This document shows positions 8,427 to 14,896 of a stretch of DNA of 45,160 nt, piece after piece; within the stretch, counting starts at the first letter, position 1, and each line of letters begins with the position of its first letter. Where the stretch lies: the IMG/VR virus record IMGVR_UViG_3300018476_000017, positions 1 through 45,160 of that record; one strand, 5' to 3'. This DNA comes from a virus. A model generated the notes under the pieces. It made no database searches and was not told the origin of the DNA. It saw only the letters and a program-made list of their open reading frames with translations. A program made the translations under genes and the position numbers.

Positions 8427-8874
8427 CGATCACCCCCACTTCCAACTCGCGCAGGTCGCTGATCTTGGCCCCGGTGACCGACGCGACCCAGGCGTCGATC
8501 TCGGCACTGGTCGGGGTGTGGATGGTGATCTCGTGGGGAGCGTCGAGGCCGAACAGGCGAATGTGGCGGTCGATGATGCCGACGGCCATCTTCACTGCCG
8601 GGAGATGTTCGGCGTGGTCGGGATTGGTGGCCTTGCCCCACACGCCGCGCAGTAGGCGCTCCAGACGACCGGCTTCTTCGGCGCGCAGTGTCTCGCGGGT
8701 CTGTGGGTCACCGACGCGCGCCGCCAGGGTGGTCTCCACCGCCAGCCGGGCAGCCGCCGGGCTGGGGAAGCCGAGGGCGTCGGCAATCTCGTGGTAGCTG
8801 GCTCCTGCCAGTCGCAGGGCGGTCGCCGCCGGGCCTTGGGCGCGTGACGGGGTGAGCGATTCGGTCTCACTCAT
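8407..8874 (-). CDS. Putative terminase small subunit
   Basis: 155 residues from ATG 8874 (MSETESLTPSRAQ); the frame extends upstream but only through the neighbouring gene. ALRLAGASYHEIADALGF is a helix-turn-helix typical of small terminase DNA-binding domains. A helical region with RLERLLRGVWGKA and AVGIIDRHIRLFGLDAP follows, resembling the oligomerisation part of actinophage TerS candidates. Location two genes before TerL agrees. The small subunit recognises the packaging site and stimulates the ATPase. Confidence 0.65.
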   Translation of the reverse strand: MSETESLTPSRAQGPAATALRLAGASYHEIADALGFPSPAAARLAVETTLAARVGDPQTRETLRAEEAGRLERLLRGVWGKATNPDHAEHLPAVKMAVGIIDRHIRLFGLDAPHEITIHTPTSAEIDAWVASVTGAKISDLRELEVGVIDVGPGD

Positions 8875-9106
8875 GGCTGGCCTTGATCCCGTCCACGAGG
8901 GCATGGATCGAGTCGGGCTTGCGCGCCGGGCCGAGCGGCGGCACCTGACGGCGCGCTTCGGGCCTGACGGTCTGCTCGACACACCAGGCGATGTAGTCGC
9001 TCATGTTCCACCGTCTGGCGCGGGCACGCTCGGCGGCGGCGGCGTGCAGGTCAATCGGTAGGCGCACGGTCGCTCTCACCCGGCGTCCCTTGTACGGCTG
9101 CGGCAT
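8867..9106 (-). CDS. Ribbon-helix-helix-like small DNA-binding protein
   Basis: 79 residues, MPQPYKGRRVRATVRLPIDL then HAAAAERARARRWNMSDYIA and WCVEQTV: a basic N-terminal arm, a beta strand and two helices as in CopG/Arc repressors. A strong GGAGGTG lies 4 bases before ATG 9106. It overlaps the genes on both sides (56 bases upstream, 8 bases downstream). DNA-binding is inferred from the fold pattern. Confidence 0.7.
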   Translation of the reverse strand: MPQPYKGRRVRATVRLPIDLHAAAAERARARRWNMSDYIAWCVEQTVRPEARRQVPPLGPARKPDSIHALVDGIKASHE

Positions 9107-9242
9107 GGAACACCTCCCTGGTGCAGACGGCTTCGGCCCATTGGCCGATGCTCATGTGGTGGCGGTTGGCTTCGGCTTCCATCGCGGCGCGCAGGCTGAT
9201 CTGCGGGCGGAAGGCGACCGGGGTGTCTTTGCTGCGCTCCAC
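9051..9242 (-). CDS. Small RHH-like protein
   Basis: 63 residues from GTG 9242, directly after the stop of the PGDYG-like gene. AFRPQISLRAAMEAEANRHH and MSIGQWAEAVCTREV resemble a weak ribbon-helix-helix pattern. Its last 18 codons overlap the start of the next gene in another frame. It is the weakest member of the RHH cluster. Confidence 0.5.
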   Translation of the reverse strand: MERSKDTPVAFRPQISLRAAMEAEANRHHMSIGQWAEAVCTREVFHAAAVQGTPGESDRAPTD

Positions 9243-9509
9243 CTACGTGCCGACCTCGACGGTGCCGACCTCCAAGATGGCGTCGTAGGTGGCATAGAAG
9301 ATGTCCGGCTTGCACGGGTAGAACTCGCCAGCGACCCCGCAGATCACGTAGTCGCCCCACCCGGCGAGCATGTCGCCTTCGGTGGTCGGGATGATGATGC
9401 CGTCGATGTCGATGGCCGACCCCCCGCACCACTGGGCGATGTCTTCGGCGTTGTCGCCGGTCAACTGGCGGGCTTCGATGGCGACCGGGCGCTTGCGATA
9501 CATCGGCAT
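9243..9509 (-). CDS. PGDYG-domain-like phage protein
   Basis: 88 residues. MYRKRPVAIEARQLTGDN, EGDMLAGWGDYVICGVAGEF and YPCKPDIFYATYD follow the common phage family in which a PGDY/W turn precedes a GEFYPCKPDIF motif. The protein is widespread in phages and prophages with no proven role. Start may be ATG 9509 or the second Met at 9503; neither has a clear SD. Confidence 0.7.
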   Translation of the reverse strand: MPMYRKRPVAIEARQLTGDNAEDIAQWCGGSAIDIDGIIIPTTEGDMLAGWGDYVICGVAGEFYPCKPDIFYATYDAILEVGTVEVGT

Positions 9510-9542
9510 GACGCGGACGTTAACACGAACCTGCCGCAGATA

Positions 9543-9833
9543 CTAGGTAGGTCGCTTGGCTCGTTCGGCCTCGATCAGCAGCTGGTCTTTGCGGGCGCGC
9601 GCGACGGCCATCGCGAACGCCTGCTCATGGGTGACCTCAACCCCACCGACCGTGGTGAAGCCCTCCCAATGACGCCGCGGACGCCACATGCCGTGGAGGT
9701 TGCGGATGCTGTCGCAGCTGGCGCAGTAGTCGATGCCAAAGTCGAGCGGCACCAAGTCTTGGTTGTCGCAGCACTGCATGGCGCGGCGAGCGGCGAGCAC
9801 TTCGGGTTGTTCCGGCGGGTCGATGGCGGTCAC
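9543..9833 (-). CDS. Hypothetical Cys-rich protein
   Basis: 96 residues from GTG 9833, overlapping the upstream stop as GTGA; the open frame further upstream overlaps that gene and is not coding. CC (about 21-22) and CASC suggest a zinc-binding knuckle, followed by HGMWRPRRHWEGFTTVGGVE and a charged helix (AVARARKDQLLIEAERAKR). No family is recognised. Confidence 0.6.
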   Translation of the reverse strand: MTAIDPPEQPEVLAARRAMQCCDNQDLVPLDFGIDYCASCDSIRNLHGMWRPRRHWEGFTTVGGVEVTHEQAFAMAVARARKDQLLIEAERAKRPT

Positions 9834-10144
9834 TTGGTCACCGTCCTGTTGCAGTCGAGGCACCGGGCGACGCCGGACAGCTTGGGGTCGGCCTTGGTGC
9901 GCTTGTGGAGACAGTCTGCCACGGGGGGTTGCGGCGATGTCACTGGTGGCGTTGTGACCCCGAGTAGCGACTGCTGGGCTGGTTCGTCGGGAAGCTGGAG
10001 CCGGTCGATCAGCTTGCTGAGCACGTCGGCGCGGGACTTGCCGGTGGCTGCGCACACCGCGTCGAGGTGAGCCAGCCGAGCCGGACTGACCCGCGCGTTG
10101 AGCGGCTGTGCCCGGCCGGAAGGGTCTGCAGGAGGACGTGCCAT
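9830..10144 (-). CDS. RHH-like DNA-binding protein with a C-terminal zinc knuckle
   Basis: 104 residues from ATG 10144 (MARPPADPSG); an alternative start lies at 10162. PLNARVSPARLAHLDAVCAA followed by GKSRADVLSKLIDRL fits an RHH domain. A Pro/Thr-rich linker leads to DCLHKR and RCLDCNRTVTK, which resembles a small zinc ribbon. It is GTGA-coupled to the next gene. Likely a DNA-binding regulator; target unknown. Confidence 0.65.
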   Translation of the reverse strand: MARPPADPSGRAQPLNARVSPARLAHLDAVCAATGKSRADVLSKLIDRLQLPDEPAQQSLLGVTTPPVTSPQPPVADCLHKRTKADPKLSGVARCLDCNRTVTK

Positions 10145-10189
10145 TAGCGATGACACTATCACGAGATGTTGCGGTTGTGTATGACAGAA

Positions 10190-10453
10190 TCAGGGGGTAG
10201 GGATGCTTTCTGAGGAGCCGTCGCCGTAGCGAAGCTCGATGCTGTCGGTGCTCGGGCGACCCAGCAACCTGCCCGACCCATCCCGGTTGACCACGCCGAC
10301 TTCCCTTTCGACCCGCAGCGCCGCATTGAGGCGTTTGGTGATCCACAGACCGGGGCTCATACCCGCCTGAGCAGCCCGTTCGCGCACGTGAGCGTCGAGG
10401 TCGAGGGGTAATTGCAGCCCGATGGTCCTGCCTTTGGTGAGTCCCTTGGCCAT
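10190..10453 (-). CDS. Ribbon-helix-helix repressor-like protein, first gene of the late operon
   Basis: 87 residues, MAKGLTKGRTIGLQLPLDLD then AHVRERAAQAGMSPGLWITK and RLNAALR: a basic arm, beta strand and two helices of the CopG/Arc type. The C-terminus (RLLGRPSTDSIELRYGDGSS) is of unknown function. A palindrome with GTTTAC/GTAAAC arms lies 18 bases upstream of ATG 10453, a fitting site for autoregulation. Its position at the divergent control region suggests that it controls the late operon, the early region or both. Confidence 0.7.
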   Translation of the reverse strand: MAKGLTKGRTIGLQLPLDLDAHVRERAAQAGMSPGLWITKRLNAALRVEREVGVVNRDGSGRLLGRPSTDSIELRYGDGSSESIPTP

Positions 10454-10470
10454 GAGCCGATGGTAGTCCT

Positions 10471-10497
10471 GTTTACCCCTAGCGTCTAGCCGTAAAC
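10471..10497. promoter_or_regulatory. 27-bp palindromic operator candidate
   Basis: Outer arms GTTTAC and GTAAAC and inner CTAG/CTAG half-sites are arranged symmetrically around a 3-base centre. The site lies 18 bases before the start of the RHH gene at 10453. Symmetric short half-sites are typical for dimeric RHH repressors. Binding is inferred. Confidence 0.55.
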
Positions 10498-10618
10498 GGG
10501 AGACTCGGTGGTCGGTAGGTGGTGGCTATCTGCGGCCGGTTGGAGGTGGATGTTCAGGTATAGCACCAGCTAGATAAGCATGCTCCACCGAGTAGGCGCT
10601 GACCAGGGGGGATGACCC

Positions 10619-10655
10619 GGTGTGACGCTAGGCACATTGATAGGGCTGTCACACC
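10619..10655. promoter_or_regulatory. Inverted repeat GGTGTGAC-N21-GTCACACC, operator candidate
   Basis: Perfect 8-base arms at 10619-10626 and 10648-10655 are separated by 21 bases. The -35 candidate TTGATA lies between the arms, so a protein bound to both arms would block polymerase. Confidence 0.55.
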
Positions 10656-10666
10656 GCTGATACGGT
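10637..10666 (+). promoter_or_regulatory. Early rightward promoter candidate
   Basis: TTGATA (10637-10642), an 18-base spacer and TACGGT (10661-10666) resemble a sigma-A-type promoter. It would direct transcription toward the early genes from about 10673. It is overlapped by the inverted repeat at 10619-10655. Confidence 0.4.
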
Positions 10667-10855
10667 CCCTGGCTAGTTCGAGAGCTACCGCAGCGAACGC
10701 AAGCGCCCGAGGGGTACGCAGCGCGAAGCGGTGTGGCGAACAGGTTCACGCCGCGAGGCTTCATAGGGACCGCACGTAGCCAGCTGACCATGACGGTATG
10801 CGCCACTGCCCACCAGGGCATAGGCCACCAGCGCTGGCACGTGGTAGGGAACGGT

Positions 10856-10880
10856 GCACCTCTCGTGGGTGAGGTGCTTT
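10856..10880 (+). terminator. Hairpin followed by TTT, terminator or attenuator candidate
   Basis: GCACCTC (10856-10862) pairs with GAGGTGC (10871-10877) around an 8-base loop, followed by TTT. The T-tract is short. It could attenuate transcription from the promoter at 10637. Confidence 0.35.
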
Positions 10881-10920
10881 AGGCCAGCTAGCCACGTTCG
10901 CAGGTTCCACCTTTTCGTTA

Positions 10921-10951
10921 GCGCTGGCTGGCTGTCATGGCCAGCCAGCGC
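10921..10951 (+). promoter_or_regulatory. Perfect 12-bp hairpin in the leader of the first early gene
   Basis: GCGCTGGCTGGC (10921-10932) and GCCAGCCAGCGC (10940-10951) pair perfectly around a 7-base loop. It lies 41 bases before ATG 10993. The arm word CCAGC recurs many times in the next kilobase. A role in mRNA stability or leader control is inferred. Confidence 0.45.
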
Positions 10952-10992
10952 ACTACCACTAGCCAGCCTGGCAAGTGGTGATTGGAGCCAAA

Positions 10993-11133
10993 ATGGACAA
11001 GTACGTAACCCTGCCCGACGGTACGGCGTGGCAAGTGGCCAGGCGCTATGACAGCGCTACTGGCACGCTGTCAGACCTGGCACTAGTGCCAGCTGACATG
11101 AAGCTAGGCCAGACCACGGAAGCCAGCGCATGA
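10993..11133 (+). CDS. Small hypothetical early protein
   Basis: 46 residues (MDKYVTLPDGTAWQVARRYD onward). GGAG lies 5 bases before the ATG, and the stop overlaps the next start as ATGA. These two signals support a real gene. It resembles short phage proteins with a YVTLPDGT start; no function is known. Codon use (AGC, GCC, CTA, TAG-spanning words) is unlike that of genes after 11982. Confidence 0.65.
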   Translation: MDKYVTLPDGTAWQVARRYDSATGTLSDLALVPADMKLGQTTEASA

Positions 11134-11699
11134 AGCGCCACGCTCCCAACGCCGTAGCGGTACGCAGCGCCACCCCTGGTGGCGCTGTAGTGCCGTCAGC
11201 GCCACGCAAGCCAGCGGGGAAAACGCGGGCGGCACGCAGGCCCCTGGTGGCCTCTAGCGGTACGCCAGCCCACCTGGTAGCGCAAGCCACTAGCGACGCT
11301 GTCGAGCGCAAGCAAGCGCTAGCACCACGCAAGGTGCTGGCCAGCCAGCGCACGTGGTGGATTGACACCGTAGGCAGCGAAGAATGCCCTCACGGTGTCG
11401 GCCACCCAACGTGGTGCGGCACCTGCTTGCACGGCGTGGTCAAGCGTGGCCAGCCAGGCAAGCCACTGCCGATGTGGCTACTACGCAAGCTAGGCCTGGT
11501 GGCTGACAAGCCAGCGCCACTGCGTGCCAGCCAGCTGGCGCAAGCCACTGCCACTGACAAGCGCATATTTGACGCCAGCGGATCACGTGAGAGCGTGAAA
11601 GCTGAATCAAGCGCACCACGTGCGCCACGGCGACGCGCTAGCGGCACCACGTTTACGTGGACAGCACCTAGCGACATATTCGCCAGCAAGCGCAAGTAA
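11130..11699 (+). CDS. Basic protein with a C-H-C-C zinc knuckle
   Basis: 189 residues, strongly basic and Ala/Ser-rich at both ends. The central segment has SEECPHGVGHPTWCGTCLHGV (read in two parts), giving Cys, His, Cys and Cys in zinc-finger spacing, flanked by MWLLRKLGLV. DNA or RNA binding is plausible. It is ATGA-coupled to the 46-residue gene. The coding sequence is built from repeated words such as GCCAGC, AGCGCC and CTAGCG, so many residues may reflect nucleotide bias as much as protein selection. Confidence 0.65.
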   Translation: MKRHAPNAVAVRSATPGGAVVPSAPRKPAGKTRAARRPLVASSGTPAHLVAQATSDAVERKQALAPRKVLASQRTWWIDTVGSEECPHGVGHPTWCGTCLHGVVKRGQPGKPLPMWLLRKLGLVADKPAPLRASQLAQATATDKRIFDASGSRESVKAESSAPRAPRRRASGTTFTWTAPSDIFASKRK

Positions 11700-11750
11700 T
11701 ACCAGCGCTGGCCAGCCTCGCACGCTGGCCAGCGCACTAGGTGGACAGCA

Positions 11751-11797
11751 CTAGCGCCACGTGCGCCAGGTGCCAGCGCTAGCGCCACGTGCGCCAG
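11751..11797 (+). repeat. 19-bp direct repeat, two copies
   Basis: CTAGCGCCACGTGCGCCAG occurs at 11751-11769 and again at 11779-11797, a 28-base period. It lies in the gene-free stretch 11700-11981 and is made from the same words as the preceding gene. Confidence 0.8.
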
Positions 11798-11878
11798 CTG
11801 GCCAGGGGCATGGCGGCAGGGAATGCGATGCACACGATGCCGCTACCGCCAGCCAGCGCCACCCCGGATTGTGGCGCG

Positions 11879-11909
11879 GCAGACGAGAAATGCCGCAGAC
11901 GAGAAATGC
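11879..11909 (+). repeat. 15-bp direct repeat, period 16
   Basis: GCAGACGAGAAATGC is present at 11879-11893 and 11895-11909. GGATCCA follows twice in the next 35 bases. Possible protein-binding repeats upstream of the first cassette-driven gene. Confidence 0.75.
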
Positions 11910-11944
11910 GGATCCACCAGGAGCGATACCTGACGGATCCACGA

Positions 11945-11981
11945 CCCGCGAGACACGCGGGCACAACGAAAGGAACCAGAA
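11945..11981 (+). promoter_or_regulatory. Hairpin/SD cassette 1
   Basis: CCCGCG and CGCGGG form a stem with loop AGACA, directly followed by ACAACGAAAGGAACC and ATG 11982. This is the short form of the cassette, with one hairpin. Confidence 0.75.
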
Positions 11982-12461
11982 ATGGCACAGAACACAGCAC
12001 CGGCCACCGAAGCTCGGGCGCACGTCCTCAAGTTCGCCAAGACGCACCGACGTGCGCTGACGCGAGCGATGCGGTCGTACCCTGCGGCGAAGGACCACGG
12101 CTGGACGTACGAAGCCGGAGAAGCGCCGGACCACCTGGACCCGACAGTCCAGGAGATCTGCTTCGACGCGCTGACCACGCTGGACCCGAAGCCGACCAAG
12201 AAGGAACTCCAGTTCGCTCTTGGGATGCACAAGCCGATCGACGTGACCAACGCGGCCGACCGACATGCTGCTCGGCTCGGCACCGACGCTCACAAGCCCC
12301 CGCTGGAGCGTCGTCCCGGGATGAACCAAGCTCCCCGGAGCAAGAAGTTCAGCGCCGACGAGATCGCCGCGGCGGTCGAAGCCGCAGCGCTGAGCGACAA
12401 GACGCTGGCCAGGTTGCTCGCCAACCTGACAGCACCGAAGGTGACCGAAGAGGTCGCCTGA
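11982..12461 (+). CDS. Hypothetical early protein
   Basis: 159 residues, helical and mixed-charge (ARAHVLKFAKTHRRALTRAM near the start, ADEIAAAVEAAALSDKTLAR near the end). No family recognised. The start is fixed by the AACGAAAGGAACC site 4 bases before ATG. Base composition returns to the ordinary GC-rich phage codon pattern here. It is the first of a run of genes each preceded by a hairpin/SD cassette. Confidence 0.75.
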   Translation: MAQNTAPATEARAHVLKFAKTHRRALTRAMRSYPAAKDHGWTYEAGEAPDHLDPTVQEICFDALTTLDPKPTKKELQFALGMHKPIDVTNAADRHAARLGTDAHKPPLERRPGMNQAPRSKKFSADEIAAAVEAAALSDKTLARLLANLTAPKVTEEVA

Positions 12462-12548
12462 CGCGGCAAGTTGCCGCCGGTTGGATGGAGCTCACCCTCC
12501 ATCCATCCACTCCTGCAACAAGGCAGGACAAACGAAAGGAACCACCCA
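12462..12548 (+). promoter_or_regulatory. Hairpin/SD cassette 2
   Basis: First hairpin GGATGGAG/CTCCATCC with loop CTCACC, then ATCCACT, second hairpin TCCTGC/GCAGGA, then AAACGAAAGGAACC and ATG 12549. Confidence 0.8.
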
Positions 12549-12776
12549 ATGACCATGACCGAAGCAGCACCTGCTTTGACCGAGTCCCCCCGATACGTGA
12601 CGGTCGCCCTGGCGATCGACGCGGCGAAGGCGGACGGCTTCGACGTGTTCGTCCGCGGCAGCAAGAAGACCGTGGCCGTGCGCGTTGTCGGCACCGGCAA
12701 GAAGGCCTCCATCGAGACGATGTTCCTCGCTGGCGGCGAAGGCGAGCGCTACTGGGCGCTCATGCGTGCAGCCTGA
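12549..12776 (+). CDS. Hypothetical small protein
   Basis: 75 residues, MTMTEAAPALTESPRYVTVA with an alpha/beta pattern (FDVFVRGSKKTVAVRVVGTG). No family recognised. Start chosen from the cassette SD; an in-frame codon further upstream lies inside the hairpins and is unlikely. Confidence 0.7.
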   Translation: MTMTEAAPALTESPRYVTVALAIDAAKADGFDVFVRGSKKTVAVRVVGTGKKASIETMFLAGGEGERYWALMRAA

Positions 12777-12847
12777 TGCACGCCGGGCAGGTCGGGGGCG
12801 ACCCTGACCTGTCCACTGCCCATCCCTGGGCACAACGAAAGGAACCA
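12777..12847 (+). promoter_or_regulatory. Hairpin/SD cassette 3
   Basis: CAGGTC/GACCTG, then CCACT, then GCCCA/TGGGC with loop TCCC, then ACAACGAAAGGAACC before ATG 12848. The stem sequences differ from neighbouring copies, yet the layout is the same. Confidence 0.8.
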
Positions 12848-13165
12848 ATGACCACGACCGTGACCACGTATCACTACGAGCGCACCGACAATCAGGTGTG
12901 GCTCGTTGTCGACCAGCCGAGCACCTTCGGCCGTAGCGAGCAGACCGCCCGCTACGACTCACGGGTACTCGTGCAGCCGGGTCGCTACTTGATGCGCCCG
13001 GTGACCATCGGCCATGCCGACTCGACCTACGACGATGCGTACTACTTCGCCGTTGCGATGACCGGCACGCTGCACTCGGGCGGGTACGCCGACGAGAAGC
13101 CGGGCGACATCAAGGATGTCTATCACCAGCCCTACGGATACATCGTCCGCGGGGCGCTCGGCTGA
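12848..13165 (+). CDS. Hypothetical protein
   Basis: 105 residues, MTTTVTTYHYERTDNQVWLV at the start, beta-rich with many Tyr residues (TYDDAYYFAVAMTGTL, HQPYGYIVRGALG). No family recognised. The start follows the cassette SD by 2 bases. Confidence 0.7.
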   Translation: MTTTVTTYHYERTDNQVWLVVDQPSTFGRSEQTARYDSRVLVQPGRYLMRPVTIGHADSTYDDAYYFAVAMTGTLHSGGYADEKPGDIKDVYHQPYGYIVRGALG

Positions 13166-13239
13166 CACACGGACGGATGGGCTTCGCTGCCCCCATCCGC
13201 CCACTCTCCCCGCTGGGGAGTACAACGAAAGGAACCAAC
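13166..13239 (+). promoter_or_regulatory. Hairpin/SD cassette 4
   Basis: Stem GGATGGG (13175-13181) with CCCATCC (13192-13198) and TTCGCT in the loop, then GCCCACT, stem CTCCCC/GGGGAG with loop GCT, then ACAACGAAAGGAACC. A clear example of the consensus. Confidence 0.85.
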
Positions 13240-13557
13240 ATGAACCGAATCACAGCCCTGCTGACCGTCGCACGGCCTGTCATCCTCGTGGGGGCCGCGC
13301 TTGCGGCACTCAGCCTGAGCTCATGCTCGTGGCAGGAGGTCGTCAACGGCACCACACGCACGCACTTCGTGGTGCTGGACACGGACACGGCATCGTTCGA
13401 TGCAGTGTCGGGCGACACGATCGACGTCATCTTCACACGCCCCGACGTGGTGTGGGATGCCGCTGGCAACTACGAGCGCTGCATGGACATGGGCGGCGAC
13501 GACTACACGTTCAGTCCTGTCACCGGCCTGTACGTGTGCGAGGGCGTCGACTTCTGA
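13240..13557 (+). CDS. Small secreted lipoprotein
   Basis: 105 residues. Residues 1-28 form a signal peptide (MNRITALLTVARPVILVGAA, then LAALSLSSC) with lipobox LSSC and lipidated Cys29. The mature part has one further Cys pair candidate (C88, C101) and DVIFTRPDVVWDAAGNYERC. It would be anchored on the outer face of the host membrane. Phage lipoproteins of this size often act in superinfection exclusion or receptor blocking; that role is an inference. The start follows the cassette SD. Confidence 0.75.
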   Translation: MNRITALLTVARPVILVGAALAALSLSSCSWQEVVNGTTRTHFVVLDTDTASFDAVSGDTIDVIFTRPDVVWDAAGNYERCMDMGGDDYTFSPVTGLYVCEGVDF

Positions 13558-13639
13558 CGCCTTGTGGTGGAGTGGGTCCCAGATGGTTCGCTGCCGTCTG
13601 GGTCCGCCGCGCATCATGCGCACAACGAAAGGAACCCCA
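13558..13639 (+). promoter_or_regulatory. Hairpin/SD cassette 5
   Basis: CCCAGA/TCTGGG around a loop with TTCGCT, then GCGCA/TGCGC with loop TCA, then ACAACGAAAGGAACC and ATG 13640. Confidence 0.8.
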
Positions 13640-13975
13640 ATGACCAAGACCAAGACACCGACCTACGAGGTCACGGCGTGGTACGACATCGCCTATGCGG
13701 TCGAGCACCACGGCGTGGAGAGCGAGCCGACCCTGCGAGGGGTTGTGCCGATTCCTCGGTGCACCGGCCCGACCGGCGTCGAGTTCGTCCAGTTCCAGTA
13801 CTCGTACTGCGACTTGACCACCGACGACCTGCACCGTGAGCTTGATGCGTTCGCCCGCAACGAGCACAAGGAGTGGGAAGACCGAAGCGTCGCCTACACC
13901 GGGTTGATCGGCCACGGCGATGGATGGTGGCACTGCTCTGGTGCCGAGCTCTGGTATCACGTCGCCAAGAAGTGA
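13640..13975 (+). CDS. Hypothetical protein
   Basis: 111 residues, MTKTKTPTYEVTAWYDIAYA at the start, aromatic-rich, ending GWWHCSGAELWYHVAKK. No family recognised. Cassette SD fixes the start. Confidence 0.7.
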   Translation: MTKTKTPTYEVTAWYDIAYAVEHHGVESEPTLRGVVPIPRCTGPTGVEFVQFQYSYCDLTTDDLHRELDAFARNEHKEWEDRSVAYTGLIGHGDGWWHCSGAELWYHVAKK

Positions 13976-14037
13976 CACGGACGGACGGGTTCGCACTCGT
14001 CCGCCCACTGCCCGACCGGGCAAACGAAAGGAACCAC
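13976..14037 (+). promoter_or_regulatory. Hairpin/SD cassette 6
   Basis: CGGACG/CGTCCG with TTCGC in the loop, GCCCACT, GCCCG/CGGGC with a 2-base loop, then AAACGAAAGGAACC and ATG 14038. Confidence 0.8.
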
Positions 14038-14391
14038 ATGACATACGAAGCAGGACAAGACTTCGCCGCTCGCTACTGGGGCGGCAAGGACGTCACGGCA
14101 TCGCCCGCACCAGCCACGCTGGGACCGCGCGATGTCGACGGCGGTCGGGTGCACTACCCGAACGGATGGGCGTTCGCTGCTGACGGGTTCACGTATCGCA
14201 TCCACCTGGACGGCGACATGTGGACCATGAACGCCAGCGACGGAAGCTTCGCAACGTTCAGCCTCGCGGGCGACACATGGCTCGTGGTGCGTGGCTGGAC
14301 CAACTGCGCAGTGACCGAGGTGCCCGCCATCCAGGACCGCGACGAGGCCGAAGCCCAATGGGAGCGGCGCACGCAAGCGCTGAACCTGTAA
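14038..14391 (+). CDS. Hypothetical protein
   Basis: 117 residues with repeated beta-like segments (GWAFAADGFTYRIHLDGDMW, FATFSLAGDTWLVVRGWTNC). No family recognised. The small beta-rich build and mid-protein Trp/Gly pattern resemble the next gene (14603), so the two may be distant relatives. Confidence 0.7.
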   Translation: MTYEAGQDFAARYWGGKDVTASPAPATLGPRDVDGGRVHYPNGWAFAADGFTYRIHLDGDMWTMNASDGSFATFSLAGDTWLVVRGWTNCAVTEVPAIQDRDEAEAQWERRTQALNL

Positions 14392-14602
14392 ACACGGACG
14401 GATGGGAGTCGCTACCCATCCGCCCACTGCGCTCAAGGTGAGCGCCACACGGAACCAAGAACCCCTGCACGAAGGCACCGGCTACAACTCCCGGAGCTAG
14501 GACAACATCGGCTGATGCTGCGGCAGGCAGGGGAGCAGCGACCCGGCACGGCGTCACACCTGTGCCGGGTACTCCCGCTCCAGCGGGTAACGAAAGGAAC
14601 AC
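14392..14602 (+). promoter_or_regulatory. Hairpin/SD cassette 7, double copy with a degenerate first SD
   Basis: The 211-base gap has two cassettes in a row. The first has GGATGGG/CCCATCC and GCGCTCA/TGAGCGC, but its SD is reduced to CACGGAACC and no start codon follows. The second has CCCGGCAC/GTGCCGGG and CCCGCT/AGCGGG, then TAACGAAAGGAAC and ATG 14603. This may be the scar of a deleted gene. Confidence 0.7.
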
Positions 14603-14896
14603 ATGGAAACCAACAACGAGACACCGACCACGGTGCCTGCCGAAGTCGAGTTCGCCGCCATCTACTGGGGCTGCGAGTGGGACGAGGAGCAGGTGCCGGA
14701 GATCACCCTGGTCGACCAGGACACCTGGGAGTTCACCAGCGCGGACGGCAACACCTACCGCGTGCTCCCTGGGCCGACCGCCTGGGAGATGGTGCCGGTC
14801 ATCAAGATCACCCAGCTGGCACCGAACACCTTTCAGGTGGACGGCGACGTGCTCACCCTCAACCGCGAGGACAAGGTGATCACCCGTGCTCGGTGA
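14603..14896 (+). CDS. Hypothetical protein
   Basis: 97 residues, METNNETPTTVPAEVEFAAI then YWGCEWDEEQVPEITLVDQD. Acidic, beta-rich, no family recognised. The SD of the cassette lies 3-4 bases before ATG. Confidence 0.7.
   Translation: METNNETPTTVPAEVEFAAIYWGCEWDEEQVPEITLVDQDTWEFTSADGNTYRVLPGPTAWEMVPVIKITQLAPNTFQVDGDVLTLNREDKVITRAR

Larger units (their letters stand above)
10498..10992. other. Gene-free divergent control region (495 bases)
   Basis: No credible gene was found on either strand. The region separates the minus-strand late operon from the plus-strand early genes. It holds a 37-base inverted repeat over a promoter candidate, a possible structured segment closed by GGTCCCT/AGGGACC (10664-10771), a hairpin followed by TTT (10856-10880) and a 12-bp perfect hairpin (10921-10951). 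From about 10850 the composition shifts to CCAGC- and CTAG-rich sequence. Confidence 0.7.

Noticed and set aside
10660-10775. tRNA-like GTTCGAG segment
   Set aside because: A T-loop-like GTTCGAG is present, but no acceptor stem, anticodon arm or 3' end in correct spacing was found.
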